64,000 nucleotides of DNA, taken from positions 2,232,001-2,296,000 of the forward strand of contig CP107217.1 in the NCBI GenBank assembly GCA_025757745.1, read 5' to 3'. Below are positions 1 to 8,763 of the stretch, piece by piece. Within the stretch, counting starts at the first letter, position 1. Each line of letters begins with the position of its first letter. A program made the position numbers and the translations under genes. Below the pieces are notes generated by a model that did no database searches, was not told the origin of the DNA, and saw only the letters and a list, made by a program, of their open reading frames with translations. This stretch comes from Coriobacteriaceae bacterium (GTDB taxonomy: Bacteria; Actinomycetota; Coriobacteriia; Coriobacteriales; Coriobacteriaceae).

Positions 1-1
1 C

Positions 2-496
2 GAGCCTCCCCTCGTTCCCTTCGACGACGAAGATGGAAGTTTCTTTAAGGTCTATCTTCTCGATACCGGCCTCATGTTCTACAAACTCGGCATCAACCCG
101 AGGCTCTGGCTCGACCTCAAAGAAGATTCCGCCATAGCGCTATCTTCCGACTTCCGAGGCGCCCTGGCGGAAAACTCGGTCATGCAAGCATTTTCGGGTA
201 ACAGCTTGCAGACGTATTACTGGGTGCCGCCGTCGTCTTGGAAGACGACCGGCGAGCTCGATTTTCTACTTCAGACCGACCGTATGGAAATCGTGCCCGT
301 CGAGGTAAAGTCCGCACGCAACGTGCGCGCGAGAACCCTCGGGTCGTTCATGGACAAAGCCCGATCGCCATATGCCTACATTTTGTCCGAGAACAATTTT
401 TTCCGCAGCGAAACCGATGACGGGCGCGAGCTACGCCACCTCCCCTTGTACGCAGCGGGCTTTATTGGAGCAAACTGCCTCAAGAGCAGTCTGTAA
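2..496 (+). CDS. DUF4143-type AAA ATPase, C-terminal part (5' end outside window)
   Basis: The reading frame is open from the first bases of the window, so this is the 3' end of a longer gene; the first internal ATG (74) is not a credible start because the upstream codons (VYLLDTGLMFYKLG) continue the fold. The segment matches the C-terminal DUF4143 half of prokaryotic AAA ATPases, which ends in a PD-(D/E)XK-like core: here ELDFLLQ followed by VEVKSA, about 20 residues apart, as in the other family member at 1023-2384. The cellular role of these ATPases is poorly known. They are often highly variable between strains and have been suggested to act in defence or addiction, but nothing here tests that. 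Confidence 0.8.
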   Translation, partial: EPPLVPFDDEDGSFFKVYLLDTGLMFYKLGINPRLWLDLKEDSAIALSSDFRGALAENSVMQAFSGNSLQTYYWVPPSSWKTTGELDFLLQTDRMEIVPVEVKSARNVRARTLGSFMDKARSPYAYILSENNFFRSETDDGRELRHLPLYAAGFIGANCLKSSL

Positions 497-529
497 GCCC
501 TGCACGACCGCCTAGAAAGGAAACCGCTC

Positions 530-976
530 ATGCAACGCATACTGTTTATCTGCCATGGCAACATCTGTCGCTCGACGATGGCTGAGTCGGTGTTTACCGA
601 GCTGGTGCGGCGCGCCGGGCGCGCGGGCGAGTTTGTCATTGACTCCGCTGCGACCTCGACCGAGGAGATCGGCAACCCGCCACACCACGGTACCGTTGCC
701 AAGCTGCGCGAGGTCGGGATTCCCGTCGTCGCACATCGTGCACGTCAGGTGCGTCGCGCGGAGTATGGCGACTGGGACCACATTGTCTATATGGACGACG
801 AGAACGCGCGTGGCCTGCGTCGCATCTTTGGCGACGACCCCGACGGCAAGATTACGCGCATGCTCGATTGGACCGAGCGCCCCGGCGACGTGGCCGACCC
901 CTGGTACACCGGCAATTTCGATGCCACCTACCGCGACGTACTCGACGGCTGCACCGCTATGCTCGAGCAGCTGTAG
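530..976 (+). CDS. Low-molecular-weight protein-tyrosine phosphatase
   Basis: A cytosolic phosphatase of the LMW-PTP family, removing phosphate from protein tyrosines; in bacteria these often act on tyrosine kinases of capsule or exopolysaccharide systems. The 148-residue length is normal. The P-loop CHGNICRS (Cys8 to Arg14) fits the family pattern CX5R with the Asn and Ser positions, and the general-acid loop is DPWY (Asp123). The start has an AGGAAA-type ribosome site a few bases upstream. It stands alone between two AAA ATPase genes, so its substrate cannot be told from context. Confidence 0.93.
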   Translation: MQRILFICHGNICRSTMAESVFTELVRRAGRAGEFVIDSAATSTEEIGNPPHHGTVAKLREVGIPVVAHRARQVRRAEYGDWDHIVYMDDENARGLRRIFGDDPDGKITRMLDWTERPGDVADPWYTGNFDATYRDVLDGCTAMLEQL

Positions 977-1022
977 GCAATCGAGGTCGCGGGCCACGCC
1001 TTTGTCGCATCGGGGACTAGCC

Positions 1023-2384
1023 CTAGACCGGCTTGACCTCCAGCTTTATCCCCTCGGCGCAGGAGTCGCCCAAAACATCCGAAAGGGCCCAGGTCGCATA
1101 TAGCGGCAAATAGAGAACCGCTCCGTTGCGCTCAACGTTGCCTCTCGAGAAAACAATCCCGAGCCTTACGCCATATTCAGCCGTATCAAGCACATGACCG
1201 AGCGCAGCGTGCGCGTGGTAATAGGAGCCCGATTTAACCTCGATCGGAACAGCCGTCCCATCCGGTCCATCGACCACAAAGTCCACTTCACCGCGCTTTT
1301 TTGTCTGATAGTAGTAAAGCTGGCGATTTTGGGCAGCCAGCTGCTGGGCCACCACGTTTTCGTAAATGCCGCCCAGCTTGGGCTCCTTGCTATCAAGATA
1401 CGCCGCTTGGGCGACTCCGACGGGGTAGCGCGCCATCAACATGCCCGTATCCGATTGATATAGCTTGAACTGCGATGGCCGTGCCGTCTTGAGCAAGGGC
1501 GATTTTGGCTCGGTTACGATATCGGCTTTGAGAGCAACGCCGGCATCGACAAGCCATACAAAATCTCGCTGATACTTCTCGTAGTGAGCCTTGGGGTCAA
1601 TGGAATTGAGCACGAAGCGCTTGTTTTCGCCCTCGAGCATAATAGGGAGCTGATCGTAAATGCTCTGCACCTGAAGGGCTCGCCCGCTTGCATACTTGGA
1701 GATATCCCGCCGGTACTGTTCGTTGAGCTCTGACTGTAGCTGACGAACAGAGGCAAGGTCGCCCCGCGTGTCAAGAAAGCGCTGCACGACCTCCGGCATT
1801 CCGCCGACAACGGTATAGGTCCTGAAGTTTGCCATCATCGCGTCATGAATGTAATCAGGAATGGGCTTCTCGCTGATACACGCGTCGCGTATCGTTTGGC
1901 GAGCTCCCTCGCTCACCCCGATCGCCCAGCAAAACTCCTCAAAATCGAGCGGGAACATCCTAAGCTCGTGAACATATCCCACGGGATAGGACCTAACGCC
2001 CTTGAACTGGGTCCCGAGCATTGACCCCGAAAACGCCCAGCGGCACCTCCCGTCCTCAACAAGGAACTTTGCCATCGTCATGATGTCGGGGGCCTCTTGG
2101 ACCTCATCGATAAACACGAGCGTTTTGCCCGGTGCTATCGGCTTTCCCGAGAGAAGCGTCACCCTGCTGATGAAATCGTCGGCATCCCGTGCCTCGAGAA
2201 GAGCATCTTTTGCCTGGCGATTTTCCGCGAGATTGAGCTCGATATAGGTTGCGTAGTTTGACTTACCGAACTCGCGAATCGAGTAGCTCTTACCGATTTG
2301 GCGAGAACCCGTGACGAACAACGCCTTTCGTTCAATGGATCTCTGCCAACAATCAAGCTCATCAGCGATTTTCCTGCGCAACAT
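1023..2384 (-). CDS. AAA ATPase with DUF4143 C-terminal domain
   Basis: About 453 residues. The N-terminal AAA domain has the Walker A GSRQIGKS and Walker B LVFIDEVQ; the C-terminal half carries the nuclease-like pair EVDFVVDG and IEVKSGS. I chose the ATG at 2384 (MLRRKIADEL) because GGGAGAG lies at normal distance upstream. An ATG at 2396 has only a GAGG two bases away, and the frame stays open further upstream through the 17-bp repeats. The role is unknown; family members are strain-variable and some have been linked to defence. The upstream repeats (2408-2490) suggest specific control. Confidence 0.85.
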   Translation of the reverse strand: MLRRKIADELDCWQRSIERKALFVTGSRQIGKSYSIREFGKSNYATYIELNLAENRQAKDALLEARDADDFISRVTLLSGKPIAPGKTLVFIDEVQEAPDIMTMAKFLVEDGRCRWAFSGSMLGTQFKGVRSYPVGYVHELRMFPLDFEEFCWAIGVSEGARQTIRDACISEKPIPDYIHDAMMANFRTYTVVGGMPEVVQRFLDTRGDLASVRQLQSELNEQYRRDISKYASGRALQVQSIYDQLPIMLEGENKRFVLNSIDPKAHYEKYQRDFVWLVDAGVALKADIVTEPKSPLLKTARPSQFKLYQSDTGMLMARYPVGVAQAAYLDSKEPKLGGIYENVVAQQLAAQNRQLYYYQTKKRGEVDFVVDGPDGTAVPIEVKSGSYYHAHAALGHVLDTAEYGVRLGIVFSRGNVERNGAVLYLPLYATWALSDVLGDSCAEGIKLEVKPV

Positions 2385-2407
2385 AAGCTCTCCCATCGCC
2401 TCGATAA

Positions 2408-2490
2408 ATGAAATGCAGATATTTATATCGACTATTATCGATGAAATGCAGAGATTTTTAGTACCGAAATTGGATGAAATGCAGAAATTT
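2408..2490. repeat. Three 17-bp direct repeats, 33-bp period
   Basis: ATGAAATGCAGANATTT occurs at 2408, 2441 and 2474, differing only at the N, with an exact 33-bp period (about three helical turns). The array lies immediately upstream of the chosen start of the AAA ATPase gene on the minus strand, so it is placed like an operator or iteron set. The 33-bp period also preserves reading frame. Confidence 0.85.
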
Positions 2491-2568
2491 GAGCTTACTC
2501 GCGCACAGAACAACGACGCGTGCGCCTAAGCATGGGCATAAGTGAGGTCGGAATTCTCGCATACAAAT

Positions 2569-2663
2569 CGAGCGAGGACTATCTCCCACTTTGAGTGCGA
2601 AATTGCGCCCAAAACGGGAGATAATCCACGCTCGATATTTCGACGGGAGAAAATCCTCGCTCG
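2569..2663. repeat. Three copies of a 19-bp motif, one inverted relative to two
   Basis: CGAGCGAGGACTATCTCCC at 2569-2587 recurs as its reverse complement at 2616-2634 and 2645-2663 with two or three changes each. The first two can form a hairpin; the last two are direct repeats 29 bp apart. The last copy ends two bases before the stop of the gene at 2665-2994. Function unknown; possibly a transcript end or a protein-binding cluster. Confidence 0.7.
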
Positions 2664-2664
2664 G

Positions 2665-2994
2665 TTACTCGTCGACGATCTCGGCAAGCCAGACGTTCAA
2701 CGTGTCGACCTCGGGACAGCAGAACTTTGCCGTGCCGGGCTCGTTGCCAGGCACGGTTCCGCCATAGCGCAGGATATCGATATAGGGAAAGCCCACGTGA
2801 CATGCCATGGAACACATCTTGCCGCGGTCGCGGTCGAAGTCGAAGACGTCACCCGGCTTGTGCCCGTGATGGCAGCGGCATGTGCCCAGCTGGTCCACGC
2901 AGCTCACGCGGATACGCGGACGCTTGCCACGCGGCGCGCCGAGCGGCCTGTTCTCGCCCGCAGGCTTGACGCCGTCCTCGCCAGCATTACTCAT
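2665..2994 (-). CDS. Small Cys-rich protein, TIGR04076-like
   Basis: 109 residues with four separated cysteine sites (TCRCHHGHKPGD, MCSMACH, KFCCPE) and the block FPYIDILRYGG. This pattern resembles the small uncharacterised TIGR04076 family, whose function I do not know; the cysteines could hold a metal or cluster. The ATG at 2994 overlaps the stop of the kinase gene upstream by eight bases, so the two are translationally coupled. A TTG at 3000 is in frame but less likely. A link to vitamin B6 metabolism is only guilt by association. Confidence 0.6.
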   Translation of the reverse strand: MSNAGEDGVKPAGENRPLGAPRGKRPRIRVSCVDQLGTCRCHHGHKPGDVFDFDRDRGKMCSMACHVGFPYIDILRYGGTVPGNEPGTAKFCCPEVDTLNVWLAEIVDE

Positions 2995-3811
2995 GGTCAA
3001 TCACATCCAGGCAGGCCTCGATGGGAAGGCCAGCCGACTTGTCCTCTTGGTCGGCATTGCGCTCGATAAGCTCAGCCACCACACGCATGGCATCGGACGT
3101 CGCGCGCTGCAGACTCCAGCCTGTCATAACGCGGCCGACGAGCACCGCCGAGAACGTGTCACCCGTGCCCGGGAAATAGACCGGAATCAGGTCAAAGGGA
3201 ATCGTGAAGTACTCTCCCGCCACATGGTCGTAGCCGATGACGGCACTCGCCCCGTCGACCTTCGCGCTCGTAATGACCACCGACTTGGCGCCCAGCGCGA
3301 GCATGGCGTCCACGAGCGCACGAGCCTCATCGGCCGTAATCTGCTCGGCCATAGGCGTATCGGTGAGCAGACACGCCTCGGTATAGTTGGGCACCGCGTA
3401 GTCGGCGCACTCGACCAGGCTGCGCATAAGGCCGATGGTCGATTCGGGCACGCCGGCGTAGAGCCTGCCGTTGTCGGCCATGATGGGGTCGACGAACACC
3501 TTGGTGCCTTTTTGCGAACGGCGGTGGCAAAAGTCCGAGATGATGCGCGCCTCTTCCTCGGTCACGATAAAGCCGGTCGAGATGGCGTCGAATTCAAAGC
3601 CGAGCTCCTCCCAGATGGCAAGACTCTGACGCACGTACTCCGTGGTGTCGTGGATGTAAAACTTGGGGTAGTTGAGCGTATCGGAAACGAGGGCCGTCGG
3701 CAGGTTGTGGATACGGTAACCCATGTGCGACAGCACCGGCAGCATGGCAGAAAGCGCGACCTTACCGTAGCCGCACATATCGTTGATCAGCAGCAGCTGA
3801 GTGTTCTTCAT
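2987..3811 (-). CDS. pdxY: Pyridoxal/pyridoxamine kinase (PfkB-like)
   Basis: 274 residues of the PdxK/PdxY branch of the ribokinase superfamily, which phosphorylates pyridoxal or pyridoxamine in B6 salvage. The N-terminus LLINDMCGYGKVALS is the family start, and the C-terminal anion-hole block FPGTGDTFSAVLVG holds the catalytic Asp. The ATG at 3811 follows GGGGGACACTC. Several ATP-grasp style alternatives can be excluded because both ends match the PfkB pattern. Which vitamer is preferred cannot be read from the sequence. It forms a two-gene unit with the Cys-rich protein downstream. Confidence 0.9.
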   Translation of the reverse strand: MKNTQLLLINDMCGYGKVALSAMLPVLSHMGYRIHNLPTALVSDTLNYPKFYIHDTTEYVRQSLAIWEELGFEFDAISTGFIVTEEEARIISDFCHRRSQKGTKVFVDPIMADNGRLYAGVPESTIGLMRSLVECADYAVPNYTEACLLTDTPMAEQITADEARALVDAMLALGAKSVVITSAKVDGASAVIGYDHVAGEYFTIPFDLIPVYFPGTGDTFSAVLVGRVMTGWSLQRATSDAMRVVAELIERNADQEDKSAGLPIEACLDVIDHE

Positions 3812-3992
3812 GAGTGTCCCCCTTGGGTCGGGTGCGACGCGACGGCGCCATAGTGCGACTAAGTGTAGCGCAGGGGGCGTTGCAAGCGGGCGCAGGCGCC
3901 GAGGAGGGCACATTGTTGCGGAAAGGTTACGGAAATGGGAGGCAAAATCGCGGCGGTAGCGGCACAGTAGCTGCCATCTATTTACTACCATT

Positions 3993-4148
3993 CCAAAACT
4001 ATGCCGGATTACTACGATAAACCGTTAGCCTCCAACCACAACGAATTGCACTCCGGCAAAACCGCAGGTAGACAGCTTGTGATTTTACGAAAAACAATGC
4101 CGAGGTCTGATATTTCGAATTCATCGTAGTAATCCGGCATAGTTTTGG
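3993..4148. repeat. 156-bp palindromic element, copy 1 (perfect 26-bp arms, conserved core)
   Basis: The arms 3993-4018 and 4123-4148 are perfect reverse complements over 26 bp (containing CCGGATTACTACGAT). The roughly 104-bp interior includes AAAACCGCAGGTAGAC and closely matches the interior of the element at 18774-18933, although the arms largely differ. No open frame fits it. Perhaps a non-autonomous mobile or structured RNA element. Confidence 0.8.
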
Positions 4149-4284
4149 ACAAAGCAACTTCGAAAGGGTGTCACCGCAGCCCAAAATGATTCGTTTTCCT
4201 CCGTCCCCCACGGATCACTCAACAAGAGCGTCCCCAACGACTATCCCAACAAGGGCAACGCCGATGTTTTGGCGAAGTCAGCGA

Positions 4285-4383
4285 AAACCCGTCAGAGCGA
4301 GCAAGGTGCCTTGAAGCAAGGCGGCATTGACCTTCTGGTCATGCCGCCGAAGTTGAAAGGCAGATTGCCGCTCTGGCGGGTTT
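4285..4383. repeat. 99-bp near-perfect palindrome plus small hairpin
   Basis: The outer stem pairs AAACCCGTCAGAGCG (4285) with CGCTCTGGCGGGTTT (ending 4383). A middle stem pairs GCAA/TGCCTT with AAGGCA/TTGC, and an apical stem GGCGGCAT-GACC closes on a TTCT loop. A separate perfect hairpin, TTGCGCGGTTT-GGCA-AAACCGCGCAA, lies at 4398-4423. Both sit just upstream of the promoter at 4440. Could be a small RNA, a REP-like element or a terminator for leftward reading. Confidence 0.75.
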
Positions 4384-4439
4384 GCAGCGTCGAGCCGTTG
4401 CGCGGTTTGGCAAAACCGCGCAACCACTAGTTTGGTACC

Positions 4440-4502
4440 TTGACATTCATTTCTCATGCTCCTAGATTGGTTAGGCACAAAACAATTCCACTACCTAACT
4501 AA
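4440..4502 (+). promoter_or_regulatory. Promoter and likely operator of the first MarR-ABC operon
   Basis: TTGACA at 4440-4445 and TAGATT at 4463-4468 are 17 bp apart, a near-consensus sigma-70-type promoter. An inverted repeat TTGGTTAGG (4467-4475) / CCTAACTAA (4494-4502) covers the expected start site, the usual place for a MarR operator. AAAGGAG follows before the ATG at 4524. Confidence 0.7.
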
Positions 4503-4523
4503 AGAAAGGAGCAACACTAATTC

Positions 4524-5030
4524 ATGTGCGATGAACCTCTTAACCTTTGTTCGCACGAGCCCGGCGGCGACCCGTCACAGCCGGCGGATGTACCCGAAGC
4601 GGTCAGTGCCGAAGACAAACTCGCCAAGCGCATCCTGAGCGGCCTGGGTTTTTGCGGCCATTACATGCATTTTCATGGCGGAGGCGTGTCCGGCAAGGCG
4701 CCCATCATCTGCCTGCTGGCCAAGCAGCCCGGCGGCGAGATGTCGCAGCAGGAACTCGGCATGCACTTTGACCTCAAGCCGGGGTCGCTTTCCGAGATCC
4801 TGTCCAAGCTCGAGGTCAACGGTCTCATCGAGCGCAGCCGTAACCCCAAGGATCGACGGCAGCTCACCATTCGCCTGACCGAAACCGGCCGGGAAAACGC
4901 CCGCATCGACCAGGCGGCCCGCATCCGCTTTAGAGAACGGGCCTTTAGTGCCCTCACTCACGACGAGCGCGAGCAGCTCGCCGAAATGCTCGAGAAAATC
5001 CGTGTAACCTGGGAGGAACTGGATGATTAA
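4524..5030 (+). CDS. MarR-family transcriptional regulator
   Basis: 168 residues. After a poorly conserved N-terminal 40 residues comes the winged-helix domain: recognition part MSQQELGMHFDLKPGSLS, then LEVNGLIERSRNPKDRRQ with the wing, then LTETGRE. MarR proteins are dimeric repressors that usually release DNA on binding small aromatic or toxic ligands and often control adjacent exporters. Its stop overlaps the start of the ABC gene by eight bases, so all three genes form one operon. The palindrome at 4467-4502 is its probable binding site. Confidence 0.9.
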   Translation: MCDEPLNLCSHEPGGDPSQPADVPEAVSAEDKLAKRILSGLGFCGHYMHFHGGGVSGKAPIICLLAKQPGGEMSQQELGMHFDLKPGSLSEILSKLEVNGLIERSRNPKDRRQLTIRLTETGRENARIDQAARIRFRERAFSALTHDEREQLAEMLEKIRVTWEELDD

Positions 5031-6837
5031 AACCCTCATGGGCAGCATCCGCGACTATATGAAAGTCGCTGTTGCCACGCCATTGCTCGTGCTTGGCGAG
5101 GTGCTCTGCGAGATGCTGATTCCATTTATCACCGCCAACCTGATCGACGCCATCAAAGACGGCGCCACCGTAGCCGAGATGCTTCCCACCGCGGGCTTTT
5201 TGGTGCTCATCGCGCTGACGTCGCTTGCTTTTGGTGCCGCCGCCGGCGTCACCTGCAGCCATGCGAGCTGCGGCTTCGCCAAGAACCTGCGTCACGACCT
5301 GTTCTACAAGATCCAGACGTTCAGCTTTGCCAACATCGATGAGTTCTCGAGCTCCTCGCTCGTCACGCGCCTGACCACCGATATCAACAACGTGCAGCAG
5401 GCCTTTATGATGATCATCCGTATCGCCGTGCGCGCGCCGCTGGTATTGATCTTCGCCTTTACCATGGCGTTTATCATGGGCGGCAGCGTTGCCATGGTCT
5501 ACCTGGTCATCATTCCGCTGCTGGGCTTTGGGCTGTTCTTTATCATCTTTAAGGTGCGCCCCATCTTCTCGCGCGTGTTCCACAAGTACGATGCCCTTAA
5601 CGAGTCCGTCGAGGAAAACGTCACCGGCATGCGCGTGGTTAAGAGCTACGTGCGCGAAGACTTTGAGAAGGAGAAATTCGCGACCGCCGCACGCGACGTC
5701 CAGATGGACTTCACCCGCGCCGAGAAGCTGCTCGCCTTTAACAACCCCATGATGAACATCTGCGTCAACGGCGCGTTTGTCGTCATCATCTACCTGGGCT
5801 CCAAGCTCATCATCACGAGCCAGGGCGCGCTGTTCGACGTGGGTCAGCTCTCCTCGACCTTTACCTATGGTTTCCAGATTCTCATGAGCCTGATGCAGCT
5901 GTCGATGATCTTTGTCATGGTGACCATGGCCGACGAATCGGCACACCGCATTGCCGAGGTGCTGGCCGCCGAGCCCACGATCGCCGATCCCGCTGAGCCC
6001 GTGCTCGAGGTTGCCGACGGTTCCATCGACTTTGACCACGTGAGCTTTAAGTATTCCAAGCATGCGAAGCGCCAGGCGCTCGACGATATCGACCTGCACA
6101 TTACGAGCGGCGAGACCATCGGCATCATCGGCGGCACCGGCTCGGCCAAGTCCACGCTCGTTAACCTCATCGCCCGCCTGTACGACACCACCGAAGGCGC
6201 TGTGCGCGTGGGCGGCGTGGACGTGCGCGACTACGACCTGGACGCGCTGCGTCACCAGGTCGCCATGGTGCTGCAGAAAAACGTGCTGTTTAGCGGCACC
6301 ATCGCCGAGAACCTGCGTTGGGGCGACCCGAACGCCACCGACGAGGAAGTCCGCGAGGCAGCGCATCTGGCCTGCGCCGACGAGTTTGTCGACGGCTTCC
6401 CCAAGGGCTATGACACCTGGATCGAACAGGGCGGCTCCAATGTTTCCGGCGGTCAGAAGCAGCGCCTGTGCATTGCGCGTGCCCTGCTGCGTCGCCCCAA
6501 GATCTTGATCCTGGACGACTCCACCAGCGCCGTCGACACCAAGACCGACGCCAAGATTCGCGCAGGTCTGGCAAGCTATCTGCCCAACACGACCAAGATC
6601 ATCATCGCCCAGCGCATCAGCTCCGTGCAGGACGCAGACCGCATCATCGTCATGGAAGGCGGCCGAATCGCGCAGATCGGCAACCATGACGAGCTGCTTA
6701 AGACGAGCGAGATCTACCGCGAGACCTTTACCTCGCAAAACAAGATGTCTGCCGAGGGCGAAGGGGCCGTCGAGGCCGACACCGAGGCATCCGCAACGCA
6801 AGTTCAGACCCAGGAAGGAGGCGAGGCACATGAGTAA
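5023..6837 (+). CDS. Heterodimeric ABC exporter subunit, degenerate-site half (module 1)
   Basis: 604 residues: a six-helix type I exporter transmembrane domain (about 1-310) then a nucleotide-binding domain. The Walker A at about residue 370 reads GGTGSAKST, with Ala where the family has Gly; the signature is VSGGQ (about 474). The Walker B ends LILDDSTSA, with Asp where the catalytic Glu should be. This is the pattern of the degenerate-site subunit of heterodimeric multidrug exporters such as TM287/288, BmrCD and LmrCD. The partner is the next gene, overlapping by eight bases. Likely a MarR-controlled drug or metabolite exporter; substrate unknown. An acidic C-terminal tail of about 30 residues follows the domain. 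Confidence 0.92.
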   Translation: MIKTLMGSIRDYMKVAVATPLLVLGEVLCEMLIPFITANLIDAIKDGATVAEMLPTAGFLVLIALTSLAFGAAAGVTCSHASCGFAKNLRHDLFYKIQTFSFANIDEFSSSSLVTRLTTDINNVQQAFMMIIRIAVRAPLVLIFAFTMAFIMGGSVAMVYLVIIPLLGFGLFFIIFKVRPIFSRVFHKYDALNESVEENVTGMRVVKSYVREDFEKEKFATAARDVQMDFTRAEKLLAFNNPMMNICVNGAFVVIIYLGSKLIITSQGALFDVGQLSSTFTYGFQILMSLMQLSMIFVMVTMADESAHRIAEVLAAEPTIADPAEPVLEVADGSIDFDHVSFKYSKHAKRQALDDIDLHITSGETIGIIGGTGSAKSTLVNLIARLYDTTEGAVRVGGVDVRDYDLDALRHQVAMVLQKNVLFSGTIAENLRWGDPNATDEEVREAAHLACADEFVDGFPKGYDTWIEQGGSNVSGGQKQRLCIARALLRRPKILILDDSTSAVDTKTDAKIRAGLASYLPNTTKIIIAQRISSVQDADRIIVMEGGRIAQIGNHDELLKTSEIYRETFTSQNKMSAEGEGAVEADTEASATQVQTQEGGEAHE

Positions 6838-8749
6838 GGCAACGACCGCCGAACGCGCGCTTAACCGCAAGGGCGGCACCATGTCGCGCCTCATCAAGAC
6901 GCTCTTTGGCTTCTATCCTGTACTTTTGCCCCTCGTCGTCGCCGGCGTGGTGCTCTGCGCCATCATCAACTCCATCGGCGCGACCTTCCTGCAGAGCGCC
7001 CTGCAAATTATTAGCGAATCGTGGCAGTCGGGCGATTGGGAAGCCGCGCAGCCCAAGATTCTGCAGCTCGTGACCATCCTCGCCTGCATCTACGGCGTCG
7101 GTGTCCTGTCCTCGCTCTTCTGGAACCGCGCCATGGCTATCGTCACGCAGGGCTCGCTCGAGAAGCTGCGCGAGATGATGTTCAACCGCATGCAGGACCT
7201 GCCGATCCGCTACTTCGACACGCACCAGCGCGGCGATATCATGAGCCACTACACCAACGACATCGATACGCTGCGCCAGATGATCAGTCAGTCGCTGCCC
7301 AACCTGCTCATGACGATCATCATCATCGTCACGGTGTTCTTTATCATGCTGTACTACAGCGTGTGGATGTGCCTGGTCATCATCGCCGGCGTCGCCTTTA
7401 TGACCTTTATGACCAAGCTGCTCGGCTCCAACTCCGCGCGTTTCTTCATTGCGCAGCAGACCGAACTCGGCGTGGTCGAGGGCCATATCGAGGAGGTCAT
7501 GAACGGACAGAAGGTCGTCAAGGCGTTCTGCCACGAGTCTGCCGCCGAGGCCGATTTTGACGAGCGCAACGAAAAGCTCTTCGAGGTCTCCCAGAAGGCC
7601 AACATGTACGCCAACATCCTCATGCCCATCCTTATGAACCTGGGCAACCTGCTCTACGTGCTGGTCGCACTGGCAGGCGGCATTTTCCTGGCGCTGGGCG
7701 TGCCCAACCTGAGCATCTCGGGCATGGCGCTGTCCATCGCCGTCGTGGTGCCGTTCCTCAACATGACCAAGCAGTTCTGCGGACAGATCGGCCAGATCTC
7801 GCAGCAGATCAACGCCGTGGTCATGGGCCTCGCCGGCGCCGACCGCATCTTTGAGCTCATCGACGAGGAGTCCGAAGCCGACGAAGGCTACGTGACGCTC
7901 GTCAACGCGCAGGTCAACCCCGACACCTGGCAGCTCGAGGAGGCTGACCACCACACCGGCATGTGGGCGTGGAAACATCCGCACCGCGCAACCGGCGAGA
8001 TCGAGTACGTGCCGCTGCGCGGCGACCTAGTCATGGATAACGTCGACTTTGGTTACACGCCCGACCACGAGGTGCTGCACGGCGTGTCCGTGTTTGCCAA
8101 GCCGGGTCAGAAGGTCGCGTTTGTCGGCGCCACCGGTGCCGGTAAGACGACCATCACCAACCTCATCAACCGCTTCTATGACATCGCCGATGGCAAGATC
8201 CGCTACGACGGCATCAACGTCAACAAGATTCGCAAGGCCGATCTGCGCCGCTCGCTGGGCGTCGTGCTACAGGACGTGAACCTGTTCACCGGCACCGTGA
8301 TGGATAACATCCGCTACGGCAACCTGGATGCGACCGACGAGGAGTGCATCGCGGCGGCCAAGCTCGCGGGCGCGGACGACTTTATCACCCGCCTGCCCGA
8401 CGGCTACGACACCATGCTTACCGGCAACGGTGCCCAGCTGTCGCAAGGCCAGCGCCAGCTGATTTCGATCGCGCGCGCCGCCGTCGCCGATCCGCCGGCA
8501 ATGATTCTGGACGAGGCCACGTCGAGCATCGACACCCGCACCGAGGCCATCGTGCAGGCGGGCATGGATAAGCTCATGGAGGGCCGCACCACGTTTGTCA
8601 TCGCGCACCGTCTCTCCACCGTGCGCAACTCCGACGCGATCATCTGTCTGGATCACGGCCGCATCATCGAGCGCGGCAACCACGATGAACTGATTGCCAA
8701 GCGCGGATATTACTACCAGCTCTATACCGGCGCGTTTGAGCTCGAGTAG
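6830..8749 (+). CDS. Heterodimeric ABC exporter subunit, catalytic half (module 1)
   Basis: 639 residues. The start ATG at 6830 follows AGGAAGGAGG and overlaps the previous stop. The transmembrane domain occupies roughly residues 20-340. An insertion of about 50 residues separates it from the nucleotide-binding domain (EGYVTLVNAQVNPDTW onward), which the matching subunit of module 2 shares. The binding domain has a normal Walker A (GATGAGKTT, about 433), an altered signature LSQGQ and a normal Walker B with Glu (MILDEATSS), then HRLST. The altered signature complements the degenerate Walker B of its partner, as in TM288-type subunits. Confidence 0.92.
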   Translation: MSKATTAERALNRKGGTMSRLIKTLFGFYPVLLPLVVAGVVLCAIINSIGATFLQSALQIISESWQSGDWEAAQPKILQLVTILACIYGVGVLSSLFWNRAMAIVTQGSLEKLREMMFNRMQDLPIRYFDTHQRGDIMSHYTNDIDTLRQMISQSLPNLLMTIIIIVTVFFIMLYYSVWMCLVIIAGVAFMTFMTKLLGSNSARFFIAQQTELGVVEGHIEEVMNGQKVVKAFCHESAAEADFDERNEKLFEVSQKANMYANILMPILMNLGNLLYVLVALAGGIFLALGVPNLSISGMALSIAVVVPFLNMTKQFCGQIGQISQQINAVVMGLAGADRIFELIDEESEADEGYVTLVNAQVNPDTWQLEEADHHTGMWAWKHPHRATGEIEYVPLRGDLVMDNVDFGYTPDHEVLHGVSVFAKPGQKVAFVGATGAGKTTITNLINRFYDIADGKIRYDGINVNKIRKADLRRSLGVVLQDVNLFTGTVMDNIRYGNLDATDEECIAAAKLAGADDFITRLPDGYDTMLTGNGAQLSQGQRQLISIARAAVADPPAMILDEATSSIDTRTEAIVQAGMDKLMEGRTTFVIAHRLSTVRNSDAIICLDHGRIIERGNHDELIAKRGYYYQLYTGAFELE

Positions 8750-8763
8750 GACCGGTTACTGAC

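Noticed and set aside
4954..6897. 647-codon minus-strand open frame
   Set aside because: Antisense shadow of the ABC subunit at 5023; no start signal and no recognisable domain.
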